A stretch of 39,713 nt of DNA from an uncultured SAR86 cluster bacterium (GCA_902538705.1 CACBGD010000008.1:1-39713), one strand, 5' to 3'; positions 21,488 to 32,532 are shown, numbered from the stretch's first letter. Numbers and translations are program-made. Notes: generated from the letters alone by a model not told the origin.

Positions 21488-21855
21488 TGATACAAATGCA
21501 ATCAATACTTAACATTGCTGACAATAGCGGAGCTAGATCTGTGATGTGCATAAAGGTCCTTGGAGGTTCCAAGAGACGCTATGCAAATGTTGGAGACATT
21601 ATTAAGGTTGCTGTTAGAGAAGCTATACCTACTGGCAAAGTAAAAAAAGGACAAGTAGTAAATGCTCTTGTGGTCAGAACAAAGAAAGGAGTAAGAAGAA
21701 GAGACGGATCATTAATAAAGTTTGATGAAAATGCTGCAGTTCTTCTTAACCAACAAAACGCACCTATTGGTACAAGAGTATTTGGACCAGTTACTAGAGA
21801 GTTAAGGTCTGGTAATTTTATGAAAATCTTATCACTTGCACCGGAGGTTCTTTAA
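21487..21855 (+). CDS. rplN: 50S ribosomal protein L14
   Basis: This 122-residue protein (E. coli 123) forms an intersubunit bridge and is the binding site of the silencing factor RsfS. It begins [16 protein letters not shown] and ends [12 protein letters not shown], both highly conserved. The ATG shares its first base with the rpsQ stop. An in-frame ATG at 21418 was rejected because it lies within rpsQ and would add 23 unrelated residues. Confidence 0.98.
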   Translation: MIQMQSILNIADNSGARSVMCIKVLGGSKRRYANVGDIIKVAVREAIPTGKVKKGQVVNALVVRTKKGVRRRDGSLIKFDENAAVLLNQQNAPIGTRVFGPVTRELRSGNFMKILSLAPEVL

Positions 21856-22182
21856 ATGAAAAGTAATGTAAGAACAAGACTTAAAACTGGTGATGAAGTT
21901 GTAGTTATTGCAGGTAGAGATGTGGGTAAGACTGGAACGATTACAAGTATCAAGAAAAATAAAGCTTTTGTTACAGGCATTAATGTTGTGAAAAAGCATA
22001 CCAAGCCAAATCCACAGTTAGGGATTACTGGCGGGATTGTTGAACAAGAGTCACCAATTGATTTATCAAATATACAAATATGGGACTCAAAAACAAAAAA
22101 AGGCTCCAGGATCTCAATGAAAATAAATGAGAAGACAGGGAAGAAAGAAAGACTTAACAAAAAAACAGGAAAAGTAGTATAA
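21856..22182 (+). CDS. rplX: 50S ribosomal protein L24
   Basis: This 108-residue KOW protein (E. coli 104) starts 50S assembly and sits near the tunnel exit. The KOW segment KTGDEVVVIAGRDVGKTGTI and the later GGIVEQESPIDLSNI are diagnostic. It abuts rplN without a gap, and rplE follows after three bases. Confidence 0.97.
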   Translation: MKSNVRTRLKTGDEVVVIAGRDVGKTGTITSIKKNKAFVTGINVVKKHTKPNPQLGITGGIVEQESPIDLSNIQIWDSKTKKGSRISMKINEKTGKKERLNKKTGKVV

Positions 22183-22185
22183 AAA

Positions 22186-22725
22186 ATGGCTAGTTTGCAT
22201 CAAAAATATAAAGACGAAATTGTGCCTATACTCAAGGAAAGGCTTGGGAAAAGCAATGTTATGGCTTTACCAAAACTCACAAAAATAGTTATCAACATGG
22301 GTGTTGGACAAGCTGTAAATGATAAGAAGCACCTTACCAATGCTGTTGATGATCTTCAATCAATTTCCGGTCAAAAACCACTTGTAACTAATGCAAGAAA
22401 ATCAGTTGCAAGTTTTAAAATTAGAGAGGGTTGGCCGATGGGATGTAAAGTTACTCTTCGAGGTAAAAGAATGTATGACTTCGTTGAAAGGCTTATCAAT
22501 GTTGCTATTCCTAGGGAAAGAGACTTTAGAGGATTAAATCCAAAATCATTTGATAAACAAGGAAATTATAGTTTTGGTGTTAAGGAACAAATAATATTCC
22601 CAGAAATAAACTATGACAATATAGATCAAATTAGAGGTATGGATATTTGTGTTAATACATCAGCAAATAATCCTGCTGATGCAAAAGTTTTATTGGAAGA
22701 ATTAAACTTCCCATTTAAGAAGTAG
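22186..22725 (+). CDS. rplE: 50S ribosomal protein L5
   Basis: This 179-residue protein (E. coli 179) binds 5S rRNA with L18 and forms a bridge to S13. [35 protein letters not shown] and [12 protein letters not shown] are present. In E. coli S8 represses translation by binding around the rplE start. Whether such a structure persists here cannot be judged by eye. Confidence 0.98.
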   Translation: MASLHQKYKDEIVPILKERLGKSNVMALPKLTKIVINMGVGQAVNDKKHLTNAVDDLQSISGQKPLVTNARKSVASFKIREGWPMGCKVTLRGKRMYDFVERLINVAIPRERDFRGLNPKSFDKQGNYSFGVKEQIIFPEINYDNIDQIRGMDICVNTSANNPADAKVLLEELNFPFKK

Positions 22726-22730
22726 GAATT

Positions 22731-23036
22731 ATGACTAGAAAATCACTTATAGCGAGAGAAAACAAAAGAATGAAAACGGTTGCTAAATATGCAACTAAAA
22801 GAGCTGAACTCAAAAAAACTTTCTTGGATATGAGTAAGACAGATGAGGAAAGATTTGAAGCATATAGAAAATTACAAAAGCTTCCTAGAAATGCTAGCCC
22901 GTCAAGAGTACAAAGAAGATGTTCAATAACTGGTAGACCACATGCTGTTTATAGAAAGTTTGGTTTGAGCAGAATTAAATTAAGGGAAGCCGCTATGCGT
23001 GGCGATATTCCTGGATTAGTTAAATCAAGTTGGTAA
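22731..23036 (+). CDS. rpsN: 30S ribosomal protein S14 (zinc-independent form)
   Basis: This 101-residue protein (E. coli 101) is part of the 30S head. It is the long C-minus type: the CxxC pairs of the zinc-binding short form are absent. Conserved features are [20 protein letters not shown] and [23 protein letters not shown]-type C-terminus. It lies five bases after rplE. Confidence 0.97.
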   Translation: MTRKSLIARENKRMKTVAKYATKRAELKKTFLDMSKTDEERFEAYRKLQKLPRNASPSRVQRRCSITGRPHAVYRKFGLSRIKLREAAMRGDIPGLVKSSW

Positions 23037-23043
23037 ATATATT

Positions 23044-23439
23044 ATGAGTTTTCAAGATCCTATTTCAGATTGCCTTAACAGAATAAGGAATGGCCTTATG
23101 AGAGGTAAAGATTCTGTTATCGTTCCTTATTCTCAGCTAAAGCATGACCTAGTTAATGTGTTAATTGAAGAAGGATATCTAAATTCTTGTGAAAAGATTG
23201 ATAACGGCGGCAAGGATGAGATTAGCGTCAACCTAAAATACTTTAATGGTAAACCTGCCATTAAAGATCTAAAGAGAATTTCTAGACCTGGCCTGAGAAA
23301 ATACTCAGGCACTAAAGATTTATCTAATGTCAAAGCTGGTTTAGGTATTTATGTTTTATCAACGAATCAAGGTTTAATGACTGATAAAGCTGCAAAAAGC
23401 AAGAATGTTGGCGGCGAGATTCTGGTGGAGGTTTTTTAA
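23044..23439 (+). CDS. rpsH: 30S ribosomal protein S8
   Basis: This 131-residue protein (E. coli 130) binds the central 16S domain and in E. coli represses the spc operon. It begins SFQDPISDCLNRIRNGLMRG and ends with the conserved STNQGLMTDKAAKSKNVGGE. rplF follows with no gap. Confidence 0.97.
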   Translation: MSFQDPISDCLNRIRNGLMRGKDSVIVPYSQLKHDLVNVLIEEGYLNSCEKIDNGGKDEISVNLKYFNGKPAIKDLKRISRPGLRKYSGTKDLSNVKAGLGIYVLSTNQGLMTDKAAKSKNVGGEILVEVF

Positions 23440-23982
23440 ATGTCTAGAGTTGCAAAACAACCTATCACTATTCCAGAAGGCGTTAAGGTTGAGCTGAATG
23501 ATAATTTAGTTTCAGTCTCAGGCAAAAATGGTTCCATGGATTTTAAACTGGTTAAAGATGTGACGATAGATATTTCTGAAAACGAAGTTCTAGTTTCATA
23601 TGGAGACTATCAAGAATCCATTGCTATGGGTGGAACTACAAGAGCTATCTTAAACAATATGGTTGTGGGTGTTTCTCAAGGGTTTGAAAAAAAATTGGAG
23701 CTAGTTGGAGTTGGCTATAGAGCAAAAGCATCAGGAAAGACTTTAGATTTAACCTTAGGTTTCTCTCATCCAATAAAATATGAACTTCCTGAAAGTGTTA
23801 CCGCAGAGACTCCATCACAAACTGAAATAGTCCTTAAAAGCCATGATAGGCAAGCTTTAGGACAAGTTGCTTCAGAAATTAGAGCATTCAGACCACCTGA
23901 GCCTTATAAAGGAAAAGGTGTTAAATATTCGGATGAGAGAATTAAGAGAAAGGAAGCTAAAAAAGCTGCAGGTGGTGCCTAA
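23440..23982 (+). CDS. rplF: 50S ribosomal protein L6
   Basis: This 180-residue protein (E. coli 177) lies near the sarcin-ricin loop. It has two tandem alpha/beta domains and the C-terminal signature RPPEPYKGKGVKY followed by a basic tail. The start abuts rpsH, and the stop shares one base with rplR. Confidence 0.98.
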   Translation: MSRVAKQPITIPEGVKVELNDNLVSVSGKNGSMDFKLVKDVTIDISENEVLVSYGDYQESIAMGGTTRAILNNMVVGVSQGFEKKLELVGVGYRAKASGKTLDLTLGFSHPIKYELPESVTAETPSQTEIVLKSHDRQALGQVASEIRAFRPPEPYKGKGVKYSDERIKRKEAKKAAGGA

Positions 23983-24329
23983 TGAGTATTAAGAATGAAT
24001 CAAGGCTAAGAAGAGCAAAAAAAACAAGGATGAGGATAAAATCTCAGAATCTTCCAAGACTGACTGTTTTTAAGTCTTCGCAACACATTTATGCACAAAT
24101 AATTGATTCGAGTGGTTCAAAAGTTTTAGCTGCAACTTCAACACTTGATAAGAGTATTAAGTCTAAAGGAAGAAGCGTCCAATCTGCTAAGGAAGTAGGA
24201 GAAAAGATTGCTGATTTATCTATTAAGAATGGCATTAAGAAAGTTATTTTTGACAGATCTGGGTATAGATATCACGGAAGAATAAAAATGATTGCTGAGG
24301 CAGCAAGAGAAAAAGGTTTGGAGATATAG
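23982..24329 (+). CDS. rplR: 50S ribosomal protein L18
   Basis: This 115-residue 5S rRNA-binding protein (E. coli 117) has a basic N-terminus and the segment [19 protein letters not shown]. The end [20 protein letters not shown] is characteristic. It starts on the last base of the rplF stop; rpsE starts four bases after its own stop. Confidence 0.97.
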   Translation: MSIKNESRLRRAKKTRMRIKSQNLPRLTVFKSSQHIYAQIIDSSGSKVLAATSTLDKSIKSKGRSVQSAKEVGEKIADLSIKNGIKKVIFDRSGYRYHGRIKMIAEAAREKGLEI

Positions 24330-24333
24330 CAAT

Positions 24334-24843
24334 ATGGCAAAAGAAATGGCAAATATGAACCCACAAGGAGATGTACTTGAAGAAAAACTAGTTCAAGTAA
24401 ATAGGGTTGCTAAAGTTGTTAAGGGCGGAAGAGTTTTTGGCTTCACTGCTCTTACTGTTGTTGGGGATGGTAAAGGCAAGGTTGGCTTTGGAAGAGGTAA
24501 AGCTAAAGAAGTTCCAATAGCAATACAAAAAGCTATGGAAAATGCTAGAAGAAGTATGGTTGATGTTGAGTTAAATGGATCAACAATTTGGTATCCAGTA
24601 AAGGCTAAACATGGATCTGCAAATGTTTACATGCAGCCTGCTGCAGAGGGTACAGGTATTATTGCGGGTGGAGCCATGAGGGCAGTCCTTGAACTCGTTG
24701 GAGTCCAAAATGTTCTTGCTAAATGTTACGGCTCAACAAATCCTGTTAATGTTGTTATGGCTACAATAAACGGGCTCAAATCAATTGAATCTCCTGAAAC
24801 GGTTGCTATAAGAAGAGGTAAGAAAGTAGAGGAGGTACTATGA
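24334..24843 (+). CDS. rpsE: 30S ribosomal protein S5
   Basis: This 169-residue protein (E. coli 167) contributes to fidelity and the mRNA entry site. The N-terminal double-stranded RNA-binding domain has [20 protein letters not shown], followed by [20 protein letters not shown]. The spectinomycin-loop region KVVKGGR appears wild type. The ATG at 24334 was chosen to give the family N-terminus; GGAG is about 10 bases away. Its stop overlaps the rpmD start (ATGA). Confidence 0.97.
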   Translation: MAKEMANMNPQGDVLEEKLVQVNRVAKVVKGGRVFGFTALTVVGDGKGKVGFGRGKAKEVPIAIQKAMENARRSMVDVELNGSTIWYPVKAKHGSANVYMQPAAEGTGIIAGGAMRAVLELVGVQNVLAKCYGSTNPVNVVMATINGLKSIESPETVAIRRGKKVEEVL

Positions 24844-25025
24844 CTGCAAGCAAAACTATCCAAATAAAACTTGTAAAGAGTGGTATTGGCAGAATAAAGA
24901 AACATAAGCTATGCATCCAAGGGCTAGGGTTTAAAAAATTGAATCAAATTTTAACTGTTGAAGATACACCAAGCAACAGAGGAATGATAAACAAAATTTC
25001 AGATATGGTTGAGGTAGTTGGATAA
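24840..25025 (+). CDS. rpmD: 50S ribosomal protein L30
   Basis: This 61-residue protein (E. coli 59) contains [17 protein letters not shown] and the conserved [15 protein letters not shown] end. L30 has been lost from some reduced bacterial genomes, so its retention is informative. It overlaps rpsE by four bases. Confidence 0.96.
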   Translation: MTASKTIQIKLVKSGIGRIKKHKLCIQGLGFKKLNQILTVEDTPSNRGMINKISDMVEVVG

Positions 25026-25026
25026 G

Positions 25027-25470
25027 ATGACTAAAGAAAATAATATCCTTTCTCTGAAATCCCTCGCTAGTGATGGTACTAAATCAAGCAGAAAACGTGT
25101 TGGAAGAGGTATTGGTTCTGGTAATGGCAAAACAGCAGGAAGAGGCCACAAAGGTCAAAAATCTAGGTCTGGAGGATCTATACCTAGATGGTTTGAAGGT
25201 GGGCAGATGCCTCTTCAACAAAGACTACCAAAATTTGGTTTCTCTTCTAGAGTGAATAATCTATCAACAGATATCAATTTAAGAATGCTTGACGGAATGA
25301 AGGAAGTAAGTCTAGAGATTCTCAAAGAGAAAAAACTTGTTAATAAAAAGATTAATAAAGTAAAAATCTTTGGTGATCATAAGCTTTCAAAAGCATTAAA
25401 TGTCAATGGGTTAAGTGTTACCAAAGGTGCACTCAAATCAATTGAGGAATCTGGAGGCAAGGTTAGCTGA
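25027..25470 (+). CDS. rplO: 50S ribosomal protein L15
   Basis: This 147-residue late-assembly protein (E. coli 144) has a glycine/arginine-rich extended N-terminus: KRVGRGIGSGNGKTAGRGHK, then RSGGSIPRWFEGGQMPL. The ATG at 25027, one base after the rpmD stop, gives the expected start. secY follows after two bases, the usual spc order. Confidence 0.97.
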   Translation: MTKENNILSLKSLASDGTKSSRKRVGRGIGSGNGKTAGRGHKGQKSRSGGSIPRWFEGGQMPLQQRLPKFGFSSRVNNLSTDINLRMLDGMKEVSLEILKEKKLVNKKINKVKIFGDHKLSKALNVNGLSVTKGALKSIEESGGKVS

Positions 25471-25472
25471 AA

Positions 25473-26768
25473 ATGGCAAATAGTAGCATGTCAGATTTAT
25501 GGAAAAGAATTAGGTTTGTAGTCCTAGCGATAGTTATATATCGAATTGGTACCCATATTCCAATACCTGGTATTGATCCACAAAGATTAGAAGACTTATT
25601 TACTCAAAATCAAGGAACCATTCTTGAGATGTTTAATTTATTCTCTGGTGGGGCTTTAGAGAGAATGAGTGTTTTTGCCTTGAATGTAATACCTTATATT
25701 TCTTCAGCAATTATCATGCAGCTATTTTCTAATTCAATACCATACCTGCAGGAGCTTAAAAAGGATGGCCAAGCTGGAAGAAATGCGATAACTCAATTTA
25801 CTAGATATGGAACAGTTTTACTTGCTCTCATTCAAGCATCTGCACTTGCATTCACTCTTAATGCATCCGGTCTTAAATACTTAGATATACCTTTCATATC
25901 TTTCTATATATCTACTGTAGCTTCCGTAGTCGCTGGAACAATTTTCTTAATGTGGCTGGGAGAACAGGTCTCGGAAAGAGGAATTGGAAATGGTATCTCC
26001 ATAATTATTGCTATAAGTATTTTGTCAGGAATGCCTGGTGCGATTGGCCAAGCTCTTGAGCAGTCTAGACAGGGCGATCTGAACATATTGCTTCTTATTG
26101 GTATTGGAGTATTAGCTATGGCAGTTATTGCGGCAGTTGTATTTATAGAAAGAGGCCAAAGAAGAATTACTGTTAACTATGCTCAAAGACAACAAGGCAG
26201 AAAGATGATGCAAGCTCAAGCAAGCCATTTACCTTTCAAGGTAAACATGGCTGGTGTTATTCCAGCTATTTTTGCTAGCACCTTCCTGTTGTTCCCCCAA
26301 TCATTAACTCAATGGTTTGGTCAAGGTGATCCATCTGGATTCTTACAATCACTTACTCTTGCTCTTAACCCCGGGCAGCCACTTTACGTACTAGTATTTT
26401 CGACTTTAATTATTTCCTTCTGTTTTATCTGGTTAGCTCTTACATTTAATACTCGTGAAGTTGCGGATAATCTCAAAAGATCTGGAGCATATATACCAGG
26501 CATAAGACCTGGTGAACAAACCTCAAATTATATTGATAGCGTTTTAGCCCGATTAACAGTATTTGGAAGTATTTATTTAACACTAATTTGTTTAATGCCA
26601 CTTGCTTTAATTAATTTTGCAGGAGTTTCTTTTTATCTTGGCGGAACTTCAATTCTAATTATTGTTGTGGTTTTAATGGATTTTATGTCTCAAGTTCAAT
26701 CTCATATGATGTCGAGTCAATATGCATCAGTTATGAAGAAAGCAAATTTAAAGAATTATAGAAGATAA
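25473..26768 (+). CDS. secY: Preprotein translocase subunit SecY
   Basis: This 431-residue channel subunit (E. coli 443) has ten predicted membrane helices. Conserved segments are [12 protein letters not shown] in the first helix and plug region, [42 protein letters not shown] and [13 protein letters not shown] in the large cytoplasmic loop that binds SecA and ribosomes. With SecE (2059-2421) both essential core subunits lie in this window. Confidence 0.98.
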   Translation: MANSSMSDLWKRIRFVVLAIVIYRIGTHIPIPGIDPQRLEDLFTQNQGTILEMFNLFSGGALERMSVFALNVIPYISSAIIMQLFSNSIPYLQELKKDGQAGRNAITQFTRYGTVLLALIQASALAFTLNASGLKYLDIPFISFYISTVASVVAGTIFLMWLGEQVSERGIGNGISIIIAISILSGMPGAIGQALEQSRQGDLNILLLIGIGVLAMAVIAAVVFIERGQRRITVNYAQRQQGRKMMQAQASHLPFKVNMAGVIPAIFASTFLLFPQSLTQWFGQGDPSGFLQSLTLALNPGQPLYVLVFSTLIISFCFIWLALTFNTREVADNLKRSGAYIPGIRPGEQTSNYIDSVLARLTVFGSIYLTLICLMPLALINFAGVSFYLGGTSILIIVVVLMDFMSQVQSHMMSSQYASVMKKANLKNYRR

Positions 26769-26770
26769 TT

Positions 26771-26887
26771 ATGAAAGTAAGAGCATCAGTAAAGAGAATT
26801 TGTAGAGACTGCAAAATAGTAAGAAGGAAAGGTGTTTTATTTGTAATTTGTAAAACCGATCCAAAACATAAGCAGAAGCAAGGTTAA
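26771..26887 (+). CDS. rpmJ: 50S ribosomal protein L36 (zinc-binding form)
   Basis: This 38-residue protein begins [20 protein letters not shown] and ends [11 protein letters not shown]. Cys11, Cys14, Cys27 and His33 form the zinc ribbon of the C-plus paralogue. It lies two bases after secY and four before rpsM, exactly where rpmJ sits in the spc/alpha junction of E. coli. Confidence 0.97.
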   Translation: MKVRASVKRICRDCKIVRRKGVLFVICKTDPKHKQKQG

Positions 26888-26891
26888 TATT

Positions 26892-27248
26892 ATGGCAAGA
26901 ATAGCAGGTGTAAATATCCCAGAAAATAAACACATAGAGATTTCTCTTACTCATATTTTTGGTATTGGTAGGAAAAGAGCGCAAGATATCTGTGATTCTT
27001 TAGGCTTAGAATATTCTAAAAAAGTTTCTGATCTCTCAGAGGATGAGCTAGAAAAAGTGCGTGTAGAAGTCACAAAATACACTTTAGAAGGAGACTTAAG
27101 AAGAGAGGTTAGTGTAAACATAAAAAGACTAATGGACTTAGGAACTAACAGAGGGATTAGACACAGAAGAAAGCTTCCAACCAGAGGTCAGAGAACAAAA
27201 ACTAATGCGAGAACAAGAAAAGGCCCTAAAAAGCCTATGAGAGGATAA
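26892..27248 (+). CDS. rpsM: 30S ribosomal protein S13
   Basis: This 118-residue protein (E. coli 118) bridges the 30S head to the 50S and contacts the P-site tRNA through its basic tail. [20 protein letters not shown] begins it and [16 protein letters not shown] ends it. In E. coli the S4-binding pseudoknot that represses the alpha operon precedes rpsM. Here only four bases separate rpmJ and rpsM. Confidence 0.98.
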   Translation: MARIAGVNIPENKHIEISLTHIFGIGRKRAQDICDSLGLEYSKKVSDLSEDELEKVRVEVTKYTLEGDLRREVSVNIKRLMDLGTNRGIRHRRKLPTRGQRTKTNARTRKGPKKPMRG

Positions 27249-27251
27249 AGA

Positions 27252-27629
27252 ATGGCTAAAAGTAAAAAGACTAAAAGGGTAATAAGTGAGGGAGTGGCAC
27301 ATATTCACTCGTCATTTAATAACACCATCATCACAATTACCGATAAGCAAGGTAATGCTGTATGCTGGGCTACTTCCGGTGGTTCTGGTTTTAGAGGCTC
27401 TAGAAAGAGTACGCCTTTTGCAGCACAGATAGCTGCTGAAAAAGTTGGTACTGTTGCTAAAGAAGATTTCGGCATGACAAGCCTAGATGTAAAAGTTAAG
27501 GGTCCTGGAGCTGGACGAGAGTCAGCAGTTAGATCTTTAAATGCATGTGGTCTAAAAATAAAGAGCATAACAGATGTTACACCTTTACCCCATAATGGAT
27601 GTAGACCACCAAAAAAGAGAAGAGTTTAG
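27252..27629 (+). CDS. rpsK: 30S ribosomal protein S11
   Basis: This 125-residue platform protein (E. coli 129) lies near the mRNA exit. [37 protein letters not shown] and the C-terminal [15 protein letters not shown] are diagnostic. rpsD follows after nine bases containing an AGGAG-type ribosome binding site. Confidence 0.98.
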   Translation: MAKSKKTKRVISEGVAHIHSSFNNTIITITDKQGNAVCWATSGGSGFRGSRKSTPFAAQIAAEKVGTVAKEDFGMTSLDVKVKGPGAGRESAVRSLNACGLKIKSITDVTPLPHNGCRPPKKRRV

Positions 27630-27638
27630 GAGAAAATA

Positions 27639-28259
27639 ATGGCTAGATATAGAGGACCATCGTTAAGGCTTTCAAGAAGAGAAGGTACAGATCTTTATTT
27701 AAAGAGTGGAGTAAGGGCTGTTGAATCCAAATGTAACATGGAAACTGCGCCAGGGGTCCATGGTCTAAGAAGAGCAAGGCTTTCAGATTATGGATTACAG
27801 CTGCGAGAGAAGCAAAAAGTTAGAAGAATGTACGGAATTCTTGAGAAGCAGTTTAGAAATTATTATAAGAAGGCTGCAAAGTCTAAAGGTAATACAGGTG
27901 AAAACCTCTTATCCTACTTAGAACAAAGATTAGATAATGTTGTCTATAGGATAGGATTTGGATGTACACGAGCAGAATCAAGGCAGCTCGTTTCCCATAA
28001 AGCAATTCTTGTAAACGGAAGCACAGTAAATATTCCTTCATACCAAGTGCAACCGGGAGATGAGGTTGAAGTTAGAGATAATAAAAAAAACCAGCTTAGA
28101 ATCCAATCAGCATTGGAACTTGCTGCACAAAGAGAAGAATGCAATTGGCTTGAAGTAGATGCAAAGAATTTTAGGGGTGTATTTAAATCAGTTCCTGATA
28201 GGACTGATTTAAGCACAGAAATAAATGAAAATCTTATAGTTGAGCTTTACTCAAAATAA
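27639..28259 (+). CDS. rpsD: 30S ribosomal protein S4
   Basis: This 206-residue primary assembly protein (E. coli 206) nucleates the 16S 5' domain and acts in fidelity. It contains an S4 RNA-binding domain around residues 95-160, with [20 protein letters not shown] and [10 protein letters not shown]. The zinc cysteines of some S4 families are absent, as in E. coli. rpoA follows after 17 bases with AGAGGT upstream. Confidence 0.98.
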   Translation: MARYRGPSLRLSRREGTDLYLKSGVRAVESKCNMETAPGVHGLRRARLSDYGLQLREKQKVRRMYGILEKQFRNYYKKAAKSKGNTGENLLSYLEQRLDNVVYRIGFGCTRAESRQLVSHKAILVNGSTVNIPSYQVQPGDEVEVRDNKKNQLRIQSALELAAQREECNWLEVDAKNFRGVFKSVPDRTDLSTEINENLIVELYSK

Positions 28260-28276
28260 GAGGTTAAGAGGTAATT

Positions 28277-29242
28277 ATGCAAATATCAGTAATAGATTTA
28301 TTAGTACCAACCGAGATACAAGTTGAAAATGTTTCAGACACTGTATCAAAGGTTACGCTGGAGCCCCTTGAGAGAGGTTTTGGTCACACTCTGGGCAATG
28401 CCTTAAGAAGAATTCTTCTTTCATCGATGCCTGGTGCTGCTGCAACAGATGTTGTAATTGATGGTATTTCTCATGAGTATTCAACAATTGAGGGTGTTAG
28501 AGAGGATGTAATAGATATTCTTTTAAATCTGAAAGATATGCCGGTGAAACTAATTGAAGGAAATGAAGCAGAGTTAAAGCTATCTGTAAATGGGCCATGT
28601 GAAGTAACATCCTCTTCTTTTGAGGCTCCTGGAAATGTTGAATTGACTAATCCTGATCACCATGTAGTGTCACTTGTAGATAAAATTAAACTAAATATGT
28701 CAGTTTTTGTAAGAACTGGAAGAGGTTACGAACCTGCAGATATTAGAGATGGCGAAAATAATACTGTAGGAGGCTTAAAAGTTGATGCATCATTTAGTCC
28801 TGTGAAAAGAGTTTCTTATTCTGTGGAGAATGCAAGGTTCGAAAAAAGAACAGATTTGGATAAATTGATTCTTGAGTTAGAGACAGATGGAACTATCGAT
28901 GCAAAAATGGCTATTGAGCATTCTGCAACTATTATGCAACAGCAGCTTGCAGCTTTTGTTGATTTAGAAGCAATTGCAGAACAAGAAGCCAAAAAAGAGC
29001 AAAATGATTTTGATCCACTTCTTCTCAGATCTATTGAAGAACTTGAGCTGACTGTAAGATCAACTAATTGCCTAAAAGCTGAAAGTATTTTCCTAATTGG
29101 TGATTTAATTCAAAGATCTGAATTTGATCTTCTAAAAACACCTAATCTTGGTAAAAAGTCTCTTAATGAGATTAAAGATGTCCTAGCTTCAAAAGGACTT
29201 TCTTTGGGTATGGTTTTAGATAACTGGCCACCGATGGGTTAA
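28277..29242 (+). CDS. rpoA: DNA-directed RNA polymerase subunit alpha
   Basis: This 321-residue subunit (E. coli 329) dimerises to scaffold beta and beta'. The N-terminal domain has [20 protein letters not shown] and [13 protein letters not shown]-type motifs. The C-terminal domain reads [12 protein letters not shown], with Arg261 and Asn264 equivalent to the DNA-contacting Arg265 and Asn268. The retained CTD is consistent with UP-element use at the AT-rich promoters in this window. Confidence 0.98.
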   Translation: MQISVIDLLVPTEIQVENVSDTVSKVTLEPLERGFGHTLGNALRRILLSSMPGAAATDVVIDGISHEYSTIEGVREDVIDILLNLKDMPVKLIEGNEAELKLSVNGPCEVTSSSFEAPGNVELTNPDHHVVSLVDKIKLNMSVFVRTGRGYEPADIRDGENNTVGGLKVDASFSPVKRVSYSVENARFEKRTDLDKLILELETDGTIDAKMAIEHSATIMQQQLAAFVDLEAIAEQEAKKEQNDFDPLLLRSIEELELTVRSTNCLKAESIFLIGDLIQRSEFDLLKTPNLGKKSLNEIKDVLASKGLSLGMVLDNWPPMG

Positions 29243-29245
29243 AAA

Positions 29246-29656
29246 ATGAGACACCAGAAATCAGGCAGAAAATTAAATAGAAACTCAGCACATAGAAAAG
29301 CTTTGTTTAAGAACTTATCTCTTGCTTTAATAGAACATGAGATTATAAAAACAACTGTTCCAAAAGCGAAAGAGCTAAAAAAATATCTTGAGCCTTTGAT
29401 TACTGTTTCTAAAAATGATTCAGTAGCTAACAGAAGAAGAGTTTTTGATAAGCTAAGATGTAATAAATCAGTTGGAAAACTATTTGAAGAGATTGGTCCA
29501 AAATCATCTTCAAGACCCGGAGGCTATCTAAGGATAATTAAAGCTGGCTTTAGGCCTGGTGATAAGGCTGACATGGCTTTTGTTGAGTGGGTGGATAGAT
29601 CGAGTGAAGATGCAGAAACTGATGTACCTGAATTAAAAGAATCTGAAGCTGGCTAG
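29246..29656 (+). CDS. rplQ: 50S ribosomal protein L17
   Basis: This 136-residue protein (E. coli 127) ends the alpha block. [20 protein letters not shown] and [18 protein letters not shown] are family hallmarks. The C-terminal tail is acidic and longer than usual. Its stop TAG (29654-29656) overlaps the stop of the convergent uvrA inside CTAG, and there is no spacer in which a terminator for the long ribosomal block could lie. Confidence 0.97.
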   Translation: MRHQKSGRKLNRNSAHRKALFKNLSLALIEHEIIKTTVPKAKELKKYLEPLITVSKNDSVANRRRVFDKLRCNKSVGKLFEEIGPKSSSRPGGYLRIIKAGFRPGDKADMAFVEWVDRSSEDAETDVPELKESEAG

Positions 29657-32475
29657 CTAATCATTTCTTTAAGATATTTTCCTGTATATGACTTTTTATC
29701 TTTAGCTACTTTTTCTGGTGAGCCATTTGCAATAAGTTGTCCACCCTGACTCCCACCCTCAGGTCCTAAGTCGATAATCCAGTCAGCTGTTTTGATGACA
29801 TCTAAATTATGTTCTATAACAATAATTGTATTACCCTGTTCTTTTAGTCTGTGAAGAACCTTAAGTAGTAACTCAATATCATGAAAGTGGAGACCAGTTG
29901 TTGGCTCATCCAAAATAAATAAAGTTTTACCTGTACTTCTTTTAGACAACTCTTTTGCTAATTTAATTCTTTGAGCCTCTCCACCTGATAGAGTTGTAGC
30001 TGACTGACCAAGTGTTATATACCCAAGACCAACATCATACAAAGTTTGAAGTTTCTTTTTGATTGCAGGAATTTGATCAAAGAAAGATAATGCATCTTCA
30101 ACCGTCATACTTAATACGTCACTTATATTTTTATCTTTATATTTCACTTCAAGCGTTTGATCGTTGTATCTCGAACCATTGCAAACATCACACGTCACAT
30201 AAACATCTGCAAGGAAATGCATTTCAACTTTTATAAGACCATCGCCTTGACAAGCCTCGCATCTGCCACCTTTAACATTAAAACTGAATCTGCCTGGCTT
30301 ATATCCTCTTGCTCTAGCTTCAATAGTTTGAGCAAATAGGTCTCGTATATTTGAAAATAAACCAATATAGGTTGCAGGGTTAGATCTAGGAGTTCTTCCA
30401 ATTGGTGATTGATCTATATCAATTACTTTATCTAAATTTTCAAGCCCCTTTATTTCCTTACATTTAACCTCTTTTTTTAGATTCGCTCTATTCAGCATAA
30501 ATGAAGACATTGGTAGTAAAGTTTGATTGATTAAAGATGATTTTCCGGATCCCGATACTCCAGTTACGGCAGTAAATAAACCAACAGGTATTTCTATATC
30601 AATATTATTTAAGTTGTTAGCAAATGCAGATTTTATTTCGATAAACTTACCATTTGGCTTTGCTCTTTTTTTTGGGACTTTTATCTCTCTTTTTTTTGAT
30701 AAAAATTTTGCAGTTATTGAGTTTTTATCTTTTAAGATTTTTTCAAAATCACCTTCAGCGCATACTTTACCTCCATGTACGCCTGCACCTGGTCCCATGT
30801 CAATAATGTAATCTGCTTCGCGCATAGCATCTTCATCATGCTCAACAACAATTACAGTATTACCAAGATCTCTTAAGTTTTTAAGAGTCTCAATAAGCTT
30901 ACCATTATCTCTTTGATGAAGGCCTATGCTGGGCTCGTCAAGGATATATGTTACCCCAACAAGTCCAGATCCAATCTGACTTGCAAGTCTAATTCTTTGA
31001 GCCTCACCCCCTGAGAGAGACTCAGCACTCCTATCCAATGCAAGATATCCAAGACCAACGTTTTCAAGGAAGGAAAGTCTATCATTAATTTCTTTTAGAA
31101 TTTTTTCAGCAATCTTTTTTTTATTTCCTTGAAGTTTCAGTTTTGAGATAAATTTTAAACTTTCATTTATTCTCATTTCGGTTATAAGATTTATTGGTGT
31201 ATTTTTTATAAAAACATTTCTTGATTCTTTTTTAAGTCTAGAGCCGTTGCATGCATCACATTTTTTATCAGAAAGCAGCTTTGAAAGTTCATTTCTCATA
31301 TATTCAGAATCTGTATCTCTAAATCTTCTCTGCGTGTTTGTAATTACTCCCTCAAACTTATGCTTTCTCACTAATCTGCTTCCACTCCTCCACCTTTTAG
31401 AAAAATCTATAACATCTTCACTTCCCCAAAGGATAATTTTCTTTATTTCCTCATCTAAATTCTTCCATTTTTCTGAAAGCGAAAAATTATAATGATTAGC
31501 TAGACATTTAAGTTGATAAAAGTAAAACCTATTTCTTCTTGTCCAGCCTTTAATTGCTCCATTATTTATTGATACATCTTCATCTGGAATAAGTTTTGAA
31601 GGATCAATAAATTGAATTACTCCAAGACCATCGCATTTATCACAAGCGCCAAACGGACTATTGAAAGAAAACATTCTTGGCTCAAGCTCAGGAATAGAAT
31701 AACCACACTCTGGACATGAAAAATTTGTTGAAAATAGAATAGACTCATTCTTACCATCTATGAAGTCTATCTCAATTATTCCATCCGAAAAGTTTGAAGC
31801 TGTCTCAACTGACTCCGCTACACGTTGCCTAAATTCCTCATTATTTTTTACTACAAGCCTGTCTACAACTGCTGAAATATTATGTTTTTTATTTTTCTCT
31901 AATTCAGGAAATTCATCTAAAGAATAAATCTTTTCATTAACTTTAGCCCTTACAAAACCTTCTTGTCGAAGTTCTTCATAAACAGCAAGATGTTCTCCTT
32001 TTTTACCCCTAACTATTGGAGCAATAATCATTATTTTTTGGCCTTCCTCAAAACTACATATTTGGTCTGTAATCTCAGAAATAGATTTAGCTTTTAGCTC
32101 AATATCATGATCTGGGCATTTAGGAGTGCCAACTCGAGAATAAAGAAGTCTTAAGTAGTCATAAATCTCAGTAACAGTTCCTACAGTTGATCTAGGATTA
32201 TGAGACGCAGATTTTTGTTCAATAGAGATAGCTGGGGAAAGCCCTTCAATTTGATCAACATCAGGTTTTTCCATCATAGATAAAAACTGTCTGGCATATG
32301 CTGAAAGTGATTCAACATATCTTCTCTGACCTTCTGCATACAAGGTATCAAATGCTAAAGATGACTTTCCCGAGCCAGACAATCCAGTAATTACAACAAG
32401 TTTGTTTCTAGGAATATCAACATCGATATTTTTTAAATTATGGGTACGAGCACCTTTAATTGATATGCTTTTCAT
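29653..32475 (-). CDS. uvrA: Excinuclease ABC subunit A
   Basis: At 940 residues (E. coli 940) this is full-length UvrA, the damage-recognition ATPase of nucleotide excision repair. The first Walker A is GLSGSGKS at 31-38, and the second has Lys645 in [11 protein letters not shown] signatures LSGGEAQRI occur near residues 487 and 828, followed by [10 protein letters not shown] and [10 protein letters not shown]. Zinc cysteine pairs are visible: CPECG and CDKC, CDAC, CEACQG and CDVCNG. It is transcribed away from ssb, as in E. coli, but the 57-base spacer lacks a LexA-type SOS box. Confidence 0.98.
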   Translation of the reverse strand: MKSISIKGARTHNLKNIDVDIPRNKLVVITGLSGSGKSSLAFDTLYAEGQRRYVESLSAYARQFLSMMEKPDVDQIEGLSPAISIEQKSASHNPRSTVGTVTEIYDYLRLLYSRVGTPKCPDHDIELKAKSISEITDQICSFEEGQKIMIIAPIVRGKKGEHLAVYEELRQEGFVRAKVNEKIYSLDEFPELEKNKKHNISAVVDRLVVKNNEEFRQRVAESVETASNFSDGIIEIDFIDGKNESILFSTNFSCPECGYSIPELEPRMFSFNSPFGACDKCDGLGVIQFIDPSKLIPDEDVSINNGAIKGWTRRNRFYFYQLKCLANHYNFSLSEKWKNLDEEIKKIILWGSEDVIDFSKRWRSGSRLVRKHKFEGVITNTQRRFRDTDSEYMRNELSKLLSDKKCDACNGSRLKKESRNVFIKNTPINLITEMRINESLKFISKLKLQGNKKKIAEKILKEINDRLSFLENVGLGYLALDRSAESLSGGEAQRIRLASQIGSGLVGVTYILDEPSIGLHQRDNGKLIETLKNLRDLGNTVIVVEHDEDAMREADYIIDMGPGAGVHGGKVCAEGDFEKILKDKNSITAKFLSKKREIKVPKKRAKPNGKFIEIKSAFANNLNNIDIEIPVGLFTAVTGVSGSGKSSLINQTLLPMSSFMLNRANLKKEVKCKEIKGLENLDKVIDIDQSPIGRTPRSNPATYIGLFSNIRDLFAQTIEARARGYKPGRFSFNVKGGRCEACQGDGLIKVEMHFLADVYVTCDVCNGSRYNDQTLEVKYKDKNISDVLSMTVEDALSFFDQIPAIKKKLQTLYDVGLGYITLGQSATTLSGGEAQRIKLAKELSKRSTGKTLFILDEPTTGLHFHDIELLLKVLHRLKEQGNTIIVIEHNLDVIKTADWIIDLGPEGGSQGGQLIANGSPEKVAKDKKSYTGKYLKEMIS

Positions 32476-32532
32476 TTAAAATGTATGTAATAAGAAATAT
32501 GGGTTAAACTTTTAATATTATAAGAGGTAAAT
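32476..32532 (+). other. uvrA/ssb divergent spacer without SOS box
   Basis: These 57 bases must hold the 5' signals of both genes, or promoters reaching into the coding ends. No CTGT-N8-ACAG palindrome is present. A TATAAT lies on the minus strand near 32513-32518, and AAGAGG is the ssb ribosome binding site. No complete promoter could be assigned in either direction with confidence. Confidence 0.6.
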
